From Persicitalea sp038242095 (GTDB lineage: Bacteria; Bacteroidota; Bacteroidia; Cytophagales; Spirosomataceae): a stretch of DNA of 15,229 nt. Location of the stretch: assembly GCA_038242095.1 (NCBI GenBank), contig JBBSSJ010000097.1, forward strand, positions 1-15,229, in the 5' to 3' direction. Below the pieces are notes generated by a model. The model did not search any database. It saw nothing but the letters and a program-made list of their open reading frames with translations, and was not told the DNA's origin. Positions 1-7,726 of the stretch are shown piece by piece. Each line of letters opens with the position of its first letter. Position 1 is the stretch's first letter. Made by a program: the position numbers and the translations under genes.

Positions 1-2
1 CG

Positions 3-563
3 AGCCGTACTTTCGTGAGCGAGGGCCGCTGGGAAACCGTTCTTTCAGCGTTACAGCCGGGCGACTATTTGCTCATCCAATTTGGCCACAACGATTCGAG
101 CCCGGTCAATGATACCCTCCGCGCCCGGGGTACGATCAAAGGCATCGGCGAAGAAACCGAGGAAATTGATAATATGATTACCAAAAAACACGAGATTGTG
201 CATTCCTATGGTTGGTATCTGCGAAAATTCATCGACGAGGCCAAAGCCAAAGGAGCCATTCCCATCATTTGTTCGCCCATCCCGCGCAGCCAATGGAAGC
301 AAGGCCATATTGTGCGTCCCGACGACAGCTACCCGCAATGGGCGCAGGCCGTAGCCCAGACGAAAGGTGCTTTTTTCATTGACCTTTATGAACTGGTAGC
401 CGCACAATACGACCGCAGTACCCCTGCAGCAGCGAAGGAAAACTACTTTACGCCGCTCGACGATACGCACACCTCCCTGCTGGGCGCCGAGCTCAACGCC
501 CAACTGGTCGCGAAGGGCGTCAGGGCTTTAAAAAAGTGTGACTTGCGAAAGTACCTGCGGTAG
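3..563 (+). CDS. Rhamnogalacturonan acetylesterase-like SGNH hydrolase, 5' end outside window
   Basis: This is the C-terminal part of a GDSL/SGNH-type esterase resembling rhamnogalacturonan acetylesterases (family CE12), which remove acetyl groups from pectin, usually outside the cytoplasm. Codons are open from base 3 and read SRTFVSEGRW before the first internal start. The family has a similar 'GRSSRTF' segment there, so the gene begins upstream and a GTG start at 15 is not real. Visible blocks are GHND (SGNH block III, giving the oxyanion-hole Asn) and DDTHTS near the C-terminus (block V, giving the catalytic Asp and His). The GDS nucleophile block and any signal peptide lie outside the window. 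It shares the strand of the island downstream but is separated by about 100 bases and shows no functional link to it. Family assignment is firm; the exact substrate is inferred. Confidence 0.85.
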   Translation, partial: SRTFVSEGRWETVLSALQPGDYLLIQFGHNDSSPVNDTLRARGTIKGIGEETEEIDNMITKKHEIVHSYGWYLRKFIDEAKAKGAIPIICSPIPRSQWKQGHIVRPDDSYPQWAQAVAQTKGAFFIDLYELVAAQYDRSTPAAAKENYFTPLDDTHTSLLGAELNAQLVAKGVRALKKCDLRKYLR

Positions 564-607
564 CACAAAATTCCCCCTCTCTCTACCCTACTTCCCCGAG
601 GATTTGC

Positions 608-615
608 TTACTTTG
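608..615 (+). promoter_or_regulatory. Possible Bacteroidota -7 element upstream of the methyltransferase
   Basis: TTACTTTG matches the Bacteroidota -7 consensus TAnnTTTG at all but one fixed position and lies about 50 bases before the methyltransferase start. No TTG -33 element is seen at the expected spacing, so this is weak. The rest of the 564-667 gap shows no hairpin or other signal. Confidence 0.25.
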
Positions 616-667
616 AAACCCCGATGGTACATCGCGCCGGGCAGTACTCTGCGCTACAACACCAATC

Positions 668-2605
668 ATGCATAAACCCGACCTCATCAGTACCCTCAAA
701 GACCTCGACGCTCTTAGTCAAGACCAGAAATCCTACCTCATCGACCTCGTCAATACCAAAAAGAAATACGGCCTCGTGTGGGAAGACAAGCCCGAGGACG
801 TCGAAGAACTTCTCCGCCAGCACTTACCCGTGTTGAGCGAGGTACCCGAGCGCCGTATCCTGGCCGTAGCTCAACACAGTACCCCCGCCAAACCAGCCCC
901 GGCCACTCCCCCCAAAAATGCCGCCCAAGGTACCCTCGCCTTCACCGCAACCGATGAAAGCAATCCAGCCACCAACAGTACCAGTAATAAGCTCCCCTCT
1001 CCTGACAGGGAAGGGGCTGGGGGCGGTCCGTCGCACGGTGAGGTTGAGGTACCCGACCACCTCCTCATCGAAGGCGACAACCTGCACGCCCTCACGGCCC
1101 TCACCTTCACCCACGAAGGCCGCGTGGACGTGATCTACATCGACCCGCCCTACAACACCGGTAACAAAGACTTCAAGTACAACGACCGCTTCGTGGACCG
1201 CGAGGACGCCTACCGCCACTCCAAGTGGCTGAGCTTCATGTACATGCGGCTGCTGATTGCCAAACGGCTTTTGGCCGAAACGGGTGTAATTTTTATCTCC
1301 ATCGACGATAATGAACAGGCGCAGTTGAAGCTGCTTTGTGATGAGGTGTTTGGGGATAACTTCATTTGCAATGTGATTTGGCAGAAAATTGATAGTCCTA
1401 AAAACTCTGCAAGGCATTTTAGCGACGATCACGAGTACCTTCTCTGCTACTCGAAGAATATAGATATTTGGAAACCTAATTTCATACCTAGAACCGAAAA
1501 TATGATTGCTAGGTATAAAAACCCAGATAAAGATCCACGGGGACCATGGTTGTTAGGTGACTTAGCTGCAAGGAATTTTTATGGTGCTGGAAGATACTCA
1601 ATCACAACGCCTGCGGGTAGAGTTATCGATGGTCCGCCTGCTGGAAGTTATTGGCGAGTAAGTGAGGAAAAATTTCAGGAGTTGATTCTTGACGGAAGAA
1701 TATGGTTTGGAAAAAAAGGTGAAAATAGGCCAGGTATTAAAAGGTTTCTGACAGAGGTACGTCAAGGAGTTATTCCCCAAACTTTTTGGTCATGGTCAGA
1801 AGTTGGAAGTACCAGAAATTCAAAACAAGAATTTAGCCAGCTTATGGCTTACAAGTCAAACGACGACCTGTTTGTTACTCCAAAACCTGTTAAACTTATT
1901 GCAAGAGTAATTCAAATCAGTACGCAGACAGATTCAATTGTCCTAGACTTCTTCGCGGGTAGCGGCACGACCCTCCACGCGACCATGCAGCTTAACGCCG
2001 AAGACGGCGGCCACCGTCAGTGCATCCTGGTTACCAACAACGAAAACAACATTGCCAAGGAGGTTTGCTACGAGCGCAACAAACGCGTAATCCAGGGCTA
2101 CACCAACGCCAAAGGCCAGGAAGTACCGGGGCTTACCAATAATAATCTGAGGTACTACCGCTGCGAGACGGTGCCGCGCCAAACCACGCTTCCCGCCAAG
2201 CGGCTCCTCATGCAGCGGGCCACGGAATTGCTGTGCATCAAAGAAGGGCTATACGACGAAGTACCCGACCTAAGCATGGGCGAGCAAATCCGGGGCTATG
2301 GCAGCGGGAGTAACTACCTGCTCATCATCTACGACGGTCTCTGCATCGACGAAGCCGTGGCGCTCATCCGCCAGGCCGTCGAGACCGAGGCCTACGCCCA
2401 CTTCCGGGTGTACGTGTTCAGCAACGGGCAGTATCCCTACACCGAGGAATTCGAGGAGGTACTTTCCTTCATCACGCTCTGCGCCCTGCCCGACGCCCTC
2501 TACAAAGCCTACCGTCAAGTACTTCCCGCCGAGCAACGCCCGCCCCGCACAAACGACGACGAAGCCGCCGAGGTACCTGATTTATTTAGCCAAGCGGGAA
2601 ACTAG
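668..2605 (+). CDS. Site-specific DNA N6-adenine methyltransferase (type III Mod-like, beta class)
   Basis: This is a 645-residue DNA methyltransferase that would methylate adenine N6 at a specific site and protect host DNA. Motif IV DPPY lies at residues 159-162 and the AdoMet-binding motif FFAGSGTT at about 428-435, separated by a long target-recognition region. This order (IV, recognition domain, I) is that of beta-class enzymes, including type III Mod subunits. Residues 1-60 form a charged helical domain. Residues about 70-128 are a Pro/Ala/Thr/Ser/Gly-rich linker that includes a translated REP-like palindrome. Bases about 1310-1940, covering the recognition region, are near 40% GC by hand count, against about 60% upstream and 54% just downstream, so specificity may have been exchanged by recombination. 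The ATG at 668 is the first in frame; no Shine-Dalgarno precedes it. The frame is intact, unlike its Res partner. Recognition sequence cannot be read from the protein. Confidence 0.9.
   Translation: MHKPDLISTLKDLDALSQDQKSYLIDLVNTKKKYGLVWEDKPEDVEELLRQHLPVLSEVPERRILAVAQHSTPAKPAPATPPKNAAQGTLAFTATDESNPATNSTSNKLPSPDREGAGGGPSHGEVEVPDHLLIEGDNLHALTALTFTHEGRVDVIYIDPPYNTGNKDFKYNDRFVDREDAYRHSKWLSFMYMRLLIAKRLLAETGVIFISIDDNEQAQLKLLCDEVFGDNFICNVIWQKIDSPKNSARHFSDDHEYLLCYSKNIDIWKPNFIPRTENMIARYKNPDKDPRGPWLLGDLAARNFYGAGRYSITTPAGRVIDGPPAGSYWRVSEEKFQELILDGRIWFGKKGENRPGIKRFLTEVRQGVIPQTFWSWSEVGSTRNSKQEFSQLMAYKSNDDLFVTPKPVKLIARVIQISTQTDSIVLDFFAGSGTTLHATMQLNAEDGGHRQCILVTNNENNIAKEVCYERNKRVIQGYTNAKGQEVPGLTNNNLRYYRCETVPRQTTLPAKRLLMQRATELLCIKEGLYDEVPDLSMGEQIRGYGSGSNYLLIIYDGLCIDEAVALIRQAVETEAYAHFRVYVFSNGQYPYTEEFEEVLSFITLCALPDALYKAYRQVLPAEQRPPRTNDDEAAEVPDLFSQAGN
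992..1025. repeat. REP-like imperfect palindrome inside the methyltransferase gene
   Basis: Arms 994-1004 and 1006-1016 (CCCCTCTCCTG and CAGGGAAGGGG) pair at 9 of 11 positions around one base and are followed by a G-rich tail (CTGGGGGC). The layout resembles intergenic palindromes common in Bacteroidota genomes. Here it is read in frame as LPSPDREGAGGG within the flexible linker. Confidence 0.55.
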
Positions 2606-2620
2606 TACCTTTGAATACAA

Positions 2621-2648
2621 AAAGACCCACCGTTTCCGGCAGGTCTTT
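2621..2648 (+). terminator. Hairpin terminator between methyltransferase and HEPN gene
   Basis: AAAGACC (2621-2627) pairs with GGTCTTT (2642-2648). An inner CCG/CGG stem closes a TTTC loop, with a symmetric CA/CA internal loop between the two stems. The hairpin lies 15 bases after the methyltransferase stop. It is flanked by an A-rich run on the left and T-rich sequence on the right, so it could act in both directions. It would let the methyltransferase be transcribed apart from the downstream genes. Confidence 0.65.
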
Positions 2649-2742
2649 ACTCTTTGACTTGGTTACGTTGCCAGAAGGCAAGAGGCTTGACCAAGCATCA
2701 CGATGTAAAAGTATAACAAATTAGAACACAATACAACAAAAT

Positions 2743-3450
2743 ATGCATATCGAAGAATATGTCTACTACTTCTCAGCCCCACGATTGAATCGGTATTTGG
2801 AAGCTACCAATCAAGATCCGCTAAGAGCAATAGCACTTTATAAAGCTAATTTGAGGATTGCTCAAGCATTCCATCCGTTGTTAGGCGTATTGGAAGTAGC
2901 CGTTAGAAACAGACTAAATGATGTGCTTTGCGATCACTTTGATGATAATGACTGGATACTCAACCAAAGGAGTGGCTTCATGTCAGACCCATCCCTCACT
3001 TTCACTTATAAGAAAACGGGGAAACGTAAAACCAATGATTTTCTGAGAAAACAGGTAGACAATGCTGAGAAGAGACTACAAAGGGCGCGAACATCCGTAA
3101 CGAGCGGGAAAGTCATTGCCGAACAAACCTTAGGGTTTTGGACAAACCTTTTTGAAGTCCATTATTATAGAATCTTGAAGGGAAAACCTATTCAAATTTT
3201 CAAAATCCTTCCTCCAGGCGGCGGAAGGAAGCAGATAAACGATGAGCTTGAAAAAATACGGTTATTCAGAAATAGGATTAATCACAACGAACCAATCTGC
3301 TTTTCTGGAAATACAACCGACTTTGCCAGCGCTCTGGGAGCCTATCAAGCTATTATAAATATTTCCACTTGGATTGATCCACATCTAACCACAATGATGG
3401 AAGAATTGGATGAAGTACACGAAGCTATTGATCTTGCCGAAAAAATTTAA
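2743..3450 (+). CDS. Abi_2/AbiD-like HEPN-family protein
   Basis: This 235-residue protein resembles the Abi-like (Abi_2, AbiD/AbiF) family of phage abortive-infection proteins, which belong to the HEPN superfamily of RNases. Supporting features are the helical N-terminus with PLLGVLEVAVRNRLND (residues 46-60), the family-typical LGFWTNLFE (130-138), and the HEPN motif RNRINH (R176-x4-H181), the expected catalytic pair. Its hand-counted GC (about 42% over 180 bases) is well below its neighbours, suggesting separate acquisition. It sits between mod and res, which are normally adjacent in type III systems. It is preceded by a terminator, and only seven bases separate its stop from the Res-like start, so it is probably co-transcribed with res. 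Growth arrest or RNA cleavage when restriction fails is a reasonable guess. Family assignment is fairly secure; function is inferred. Confidence 0.75.
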   Translation: MHIEEYVYYFSAPRLNRYLEATNQDPLRAIALYKANLRIAQAFHPLLGVLEVAVRNRLNDVLCDHFDDNDWILNQRSGFMSDPSLTFTYKKTGKRKTNDFLRKQVDNAEKRLQRARTSVTSGKVIAEQTLGFWTNLFEVHYYRILKGKPIQIFKILPPGGGRKQINDELEKIRLFRNRINHNEPICFSGNTTDFASALGAYQAIINISTWIDPHLTTMMEELDEVHEAIDLAEKI

Positions 3451-3457
3451 TTGCTAG

Positions 3458-4657
3458 ATGATCCACCTCAAACCCTACCAGGAAGAAGCCGTCGATAGCC
3501 TCACCACCAGTACCTTCAAGCTGCTGAAACGTCCGGGCGCGCGGCATCCGCTGGTGTTCAAAGCCCCCACGGGCGCGGGCAAAACCATCATGATGGCGGC
3601 TTTCCTCAATAAATTCTGCGAAGAACTGCCCGAACACCTCGATCTCGAGCGGCGGCAGGCGGCCTTCATCTGGATTGCCCCCAACAAACTCTACATCCAG
3701 AGTTACCGCGCCCTGAAAAACTATTTCGCCGAACTGCGGTCGCTGCGGCCCGTCTTTTTCGACGACATCAGCGGCGACGCCCTCCAACCCAACGATGTGC
3801 TGTTTGTGAACTGGGAGAGCATCAACAAGGAGAAAAACCGCATGGTGAAGGACAACGAGCAGGGCCGCACGCTCTACAACTACGTGAATCAGGCGCGGCT
3901 GCACGACACCGAAATCATCGTCATCATCGACGAAGAACACATGTTTGCCAACACACGCACCGCCAAGCGCGCGGCGGCAGTCTTGCAGGAAATTTATCCC
4001 AAACTCGAAATCCGGGTATCGGCCACGCCCACCACGCCCAGCGATCACAAGGTAGTAGTGGAGCGGCACGAAGTGATTCAGGATGAGATGATCAAGGAGG
4101 GCATCATCCTGAACCCGGCCCTCGACCAGTACCAGCAGCCGGGCGGCAAGTCGCTGGAACAAATCCTGATGGACGTGGCGCTGCAAAAACGGGAAGAAAT
4201 CCGGCAGGCGTACCAGAAACTGGGGCTGAGCATCAACCCGCTGTTGCTCATTCAACTCCCCACCGACAGCAGCGAATCCGAGAGCGCGGAAGATAAAAAG
4301 TACATCGAACTGGTGACGGAGTACCTCGCCTACGAACACGACATCACCGTCAACAACCACAAACTGGCCGTGTGGCTGTCGGGCAAGCGCGACAACCTCG
4401 ACGGTATCGAAGCGCCCGACAAAATATGGTGGAGGTCTTGCTTTTCAAGCAGGCCATCGCGCTGGGCTGGGACTGTCCGCGCGCGGCGGTGCTGGGCATT
4501 TTCCGGGAGTTGCAAAGTACCACGTTCACCATCCAAACGGTCGGGCGCATTCTGCGGATGCCCGAGCAAAAGCACTACCCCGACGCACTGCTCAACCAGG
4601 GCTACGTCTATACCAACCTCAGCAAAGACCGCATCGAGATCGTGCAGGACGACATGA
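3458..4657 (+). pseudogene. Res-like helicase, N-terminal fragment
   Basis: This fragment carries RecA domain 1. It has a Q-motif-like LKPYQEEAVD near the start, Walker A APTGAGKT (residues 36-43), Walker B DEEH (158-161) and motif III SAT (188-190). Homology-like sequence ends near 4423; the last 77 or so codons are out-of-frame, Arg/Ser/Pro-rich sequence. A product from this frame alone would lack motifs V-VI and the nuclease. It starts with ATG seven bases after the HEPN gene stop. Confidence 0.8.
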
Positions 4658-4959
4658 GCTACATCGCCACCGAGCGGGCCGTGCGCAAGGCCGACTACCA
4701 GCCCGTGCTGCTGGAATCGACCTTCATCAACACCCGCATCGACCGCAATCGGCTGGGTTCCAAGTTCCGGCTCGCGCTGTACCAAGCCGCCGAAGCGCTT
4801 TGGGCCGTCCACCGCGACTTTGGCAGCTCCAGCTACCTCGACCACAACCGCCAAAAGCTGGCCGAAAGGCTCATCGAACTGGACGTGAGTCGCATCGACA
4901 TCGTCATTCCCGAAAACGTGCGACTCAGCGGCGGCGTAGAAGTAAAGATGGTGGAGTAA
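4372..4959 (+). pseudogene. Res-like helicase, middle fragment (RecA domain 2)
   Basis: The gene-like part starts at about 4426. FKQAIALGWDCPRA (a strongly type III Res-like motif V) and QTVGRILRMPE (motif VI, QxxGRxxR) are present. The frame ends at the TAA at 4957. Its ATG at 4372 lies in sequence read in the other frame and is not a natural start. Confidence 0.75.
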
Positions 4960-4989
4960 ACTGCCCGTTTCGCCAAAACGGAAGGCGAA

Positions 4990-5760
4990 TTGATGATTTT
5001 GTTCCGGCAGTTCTGCCGCGCTAATGTGGGCAGCTACGCGCCCGTGGACTCTACGCCTATCCTGGAAATGGCCCCGAAACTTTTCTTTGAAGAGTACCTG
5101 GCGATGAGCGAATTCGATGCCGTCAAGGTAGTTTTATACGAACAAAACAAACTACATTTCATCGAACTGATTACGCGGGCGCTGGAAGTTTACGAACAAA
5201 TGCTCCAGGAAATGGCTAAAAAAGCCAAGAAGGACGTGGCGCACTACGCCTGGGAAGTACCCGCCGAGCGTATTTATAACGACACCTACGAGGCTAATCC
5301 CAAAGAAAGTCACGTGCTGGAACCGTATTTTCAGATGAAACGCGCCTCCAACCCGGAGCGGACCTTCGCTGACTATTTGGAGCAAAACAAAGCGCACTTG
5401 TCCTGGTGGTATAAAAACGGCGACAGCGGAAAGGAACACTTCGCCGTACCCTACACCGACGCGCAAGGTACTTTGCGGCTATTTTACGTGGATTTCGTGA
5501 TCCTGACTCAGTCGGGCATCACCTGCCTGTTCGATACCAAAACCCTCAACAGCGACCCCCAGGCCGCTTTGAAGCACAACGCCCTGATCGAGTTCGTGGC
5601 AAAAAGGAATCAGGCGGGAAAGCCGACGGTCGGGAGTCTGATTATCCCAAAAGCAACCAATAACACCACCACTTGGCGCTACTGCCGCAACCGCATTGCG
5701 CCCGGCGGCGACCTCACGGGCTGGGATTTTTTCAATCCGGCGCTGGTCTCTGTTTCCTAA
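4990..5760 (+). pseudogene. Res-like C-terminal fragment with PD-(D/E)XK nuclease motif
   Basis: This stretch is in the same frame as the middle fragment, after the premature stop. YVDF followed by FDTK (about 5485-5550) is a recognisable PD-(D/E)XK core, the endonuclease motif found at the C-terminus of type III Res subunits. An ATG at 4990 could restart translation, but no ribosome site supports it. Confidence 0.7.
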
Positions 5761-5799
5761 ATCACTCCCTCGCATTTTTACCCAAAAACTACCCTCCTC

Positions 5800-6018
5800 A
5801 TGGCCAAAAAAGGACTCGACACCACCTTCATTCACTACGGCATCCGCCAGCCCGACATGGGGCTTATCGAAGCGATCAGCCTCGAACATCAGCTCGAATT
5901 CGACTGGGTTAAGGAAGATTTGCTCAAAGAGTTTCACGAGTTGCGCATCGGCAAGGGCGGCATCACGGAGAAATCCACCGAAAAGCTGATTGAAAAAGCA
6001 CTCCAAAAAATCAAGTAA
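5800..6018 (+). CDS. Small protein of the DNA-modification island
   Basis: A 72-residue acidic/basic protein, predicted soluble and mostly helical, with no Cys, signal peptide or membrane segment. It lies 39 bases after the Res-like stop and three bases before the DndD-like start, so it is probably translated with the ATPase. The C-terminal half (GITEKSTEKLIEKALQKIK) looks like a short amphipathic helix pair. Its size and place immediately before a DndD-like gene resemble the small proteins that annotation pipelines call 'DNA modification system-associated small protein'; this is recalled, not searched. It could be an adaptor or loader for the ATPase. The start ATG at 5800 is the first in frame and the codon use matches its neighbours, so I regard it as a real gene of unknown function. 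Confidence 0.7.
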   Translation: MAKKGLDTTFIHYGIRQPDMGLIEAISLEHQLEFDWVKEDLLKEFHELRIGKGGITEKSTEKLIEKALQKIK

Positions 6019-6021
6019 GCC

Positions 6022-6447
6022 ATGCTTATCAAGCGGATCAAAGCCAAGAATTTCAAGACCTACCTCGACCTCGATCTGGACCTGTCGGTGGAAGACGAAA
6101 AACCGATTATCCTCATCGGCGGCAAGAACGGCGGTGGCAAAACCACCCTGTTCGAGGCTATTTACGGGGCGCTCTACGGCCTGAAAATTAGCTCCACCAG
6201 GCAGTTCAGGGAACTGCTCAACGCCGGGGCGCTGGATCACGAGGAGGCCAAAATCGTGCTGGAACTGCACTTCACGGGCAATAGTCCTCAACCAGGAACA
6301 ACAATACATCCTCACCCGCACGTTTGCCCTCAATACCGCGCAGCAAACCGTGGAGAGCGTCCGGCTCAACATGAACGGGACGGTGTTTCTGTACGGTACG
6401 GCCACGCCGCCCGCCCAGCGGGCCGAGCAGGAAGCGCAGGTCAATAA
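6022..6447 (+). pseudogene. DndD-like ATPase, N-terminal head fragment
   Basis: It begins MLIKRIKAKNFKTYLDLDLDL, a typical SMC/DndD opening strand set, followed by Walker A and the FRELLNAGAL segment. Gene-like sequence ends at about 6280; the remaining codons are Pro/His/Arg-rich out-of-frame reading. Confidence 0.75.
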
Positions 6448-7702
6448 GATTATCAAGGCCAATTTGCCGCAGGAGCTGAGTCGGTACTTTCTGTTCGACG
6501 CCATGGAAGCGGGAAATCTGCTGAAAGAAGACCAGCTCAATCGCGTCATCAAGGAGAACATCGAAAACGTGATGGGCTTCAACAAGTACCTGCAACTGGC
6601 CAAAGCTGCCGAAAGCCTGTACCAGCAGTACACCGCGCAACGCCTGCAGGTCGAAAACGAAAAGCAGGAATACCTGCAACTCCTGGCGCAGAAAAAGCAA
6701 CTGGAAGAAAAGCAGACCGCCCTAAATCAGCAATTGCAGGACGCCCTTCAATACTCCGTGGCCAATAAGGAACTCTACGACAACCTACGCAGCGGTCTGA
6801 ATCAGGAAACGACGATTCAGAATAAAATGGAGCAAACCCGGTCGCAGATCGACGGTATCCTGAAAAAAGAAAGTCTGTACCGCAACGAACTCGACAGCTT
6901 CGTGAAAGACATCGAGTTGATGGTATGCGTACCAAAAGTCGCGGAGGCCGTAAAATCGGAGGTACACCTCATCCTGAAAAGCAAGCACGAGCAAGAGCAA
7001 AGCAGCCGGGCCACGATGCAGCCCGAGCAGGTGGAAGCGATCAGTCAGGCGATTTTGACTTATCTGGAAAAGAAAAACGGGGCCGTGCAGGGCGTAACCC
7101 TGGATGAGTTGGTGGACTACGTGCTGTCGTCGTCCCGCGACGGACTACGGCCTGACCCTTACGATTTTCTGGATTTTTCGGAGGTAAAGGCCCTCGAAGA
7201 GCTACTCAACACCAAGACTTCCAACGCCTTTCCGGTGCTGAACCAGCAGCAAATCGAGCTGGACATCGGCTTGAATCAGATTCCGCAACTCGAAACGCAG
7301 TTGGAACAAATGAAAGCGCAGGTCGCGGGCCGGGATTATACGCTGCTCAAAACCTACGAAGAAAACGAAACCAGGTTGCGGGACCTGGAAGTGGCAATCG
7401 AGGAGGTAAAAACGGAGGTTGTCAAGGTCGAGAAGCGTTTGCACCTTTTCGACATCCAAACGACGCAGGAACCCGACCCCAAATACGAAGCGCTGGGCAA
7501 GCTCAAAGGCTTTTTCGAAGACGTAGCCGACAAGCTGCTCAAAAGTAAAAAGCAGGAAATCGAGCTCCGTATGAAGGACGACCTGAACATCAACTTGGCG
7601 GCCTACCGGGACGTCATCGACCGGGTCGAGTTGTCGGAAAACCTTTCCAACCTTACTTTCAAGATTTTTCACAAGGCCGGAAACGAAATATATCTCAACT
7701 AG
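6350..7702 (+). pseudogene. DndD-like ATPase, coiled-coil middle fragment
   Basis: True homologous sequence in this frame begins near 6281 (VLNQEQQYILTRTF), upstream of the ATG at 6350. It includes RYFLFDAMEAGNLL, followed by two long Glu/Gln/Lys/Leu-rich stretches typical of antiparallel coiled coil (about 6570-6900 and 7240-7590). It ends at the TAG at 7700. Confidence 0.7.
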
Positions 7703-7726
7703 CTCAACACGGCCTCCAAGCAGGTA

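Larger units (their letters stand above)
3458..5760 (+). pseudogene. Type III restriction (Res-like) helicase-endonuclease, frameshifted and with a premature stop
   Basis: The reading frames at 3458-4657, 4372-4959 and 4990-5760 join into one Res-like protein: a superfamily 2 helicase core followed by a PD-(D/E)XK nuclease, which would translocate on DNA and cut unmethylated sites with the upstream methyltransferase. The first lesion is a net one-base loss at the A run 4421-4424; a fifth A restores DKNMVEVLLFKQ. The second is TAA at 4957-4959, after which the same frame continues without a break through TARFAKTEGEL and into the nuclease. A CAA-to-TAA change would explain it. With one base added, the span is exactly 768 codons, giving 767 residues. 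No other part of the frame appears missing, so the decay would be recent, or these are sequence errors. An intact product is not made unless both stops are bypassed. Confidence 0.85.

Noticed and set aside
564..667. Terminator after the acetylesterase gene
   Set aside because: Only pyrimidine-rich sequence is present; no stem of useful length could be formed.
1711..1717. A7 run in the methyltransferase as a phase-variation tract
   Set aside because: Seven As is common in an AT-rich region and the frame is intact; there is no longer repeat tract to support phase variation.
3425..4360. 311-codon open frame on the minus strand
   Set aside because: It is the complement of the Res-like helicase core with its Walker motifs; the translation is Phe/Val/Gly-rich without domains.
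4372..4390. Independent start for the middle helicase fragment
   Set aside because: The sequence before 4426 is read better in the upstream frame (LAVWLSGKRDNLDG), so this ATG is incidental.
5479..6633. 384-codon open frame on the minus strand
   Set aside because: It lies opposite the nuclease fragment, the small protein and the DndD-like gene, has no recognisable domain and a Ser/Leu/Arg-rich shadow composition. The plus-strand genes carry clear motifs.
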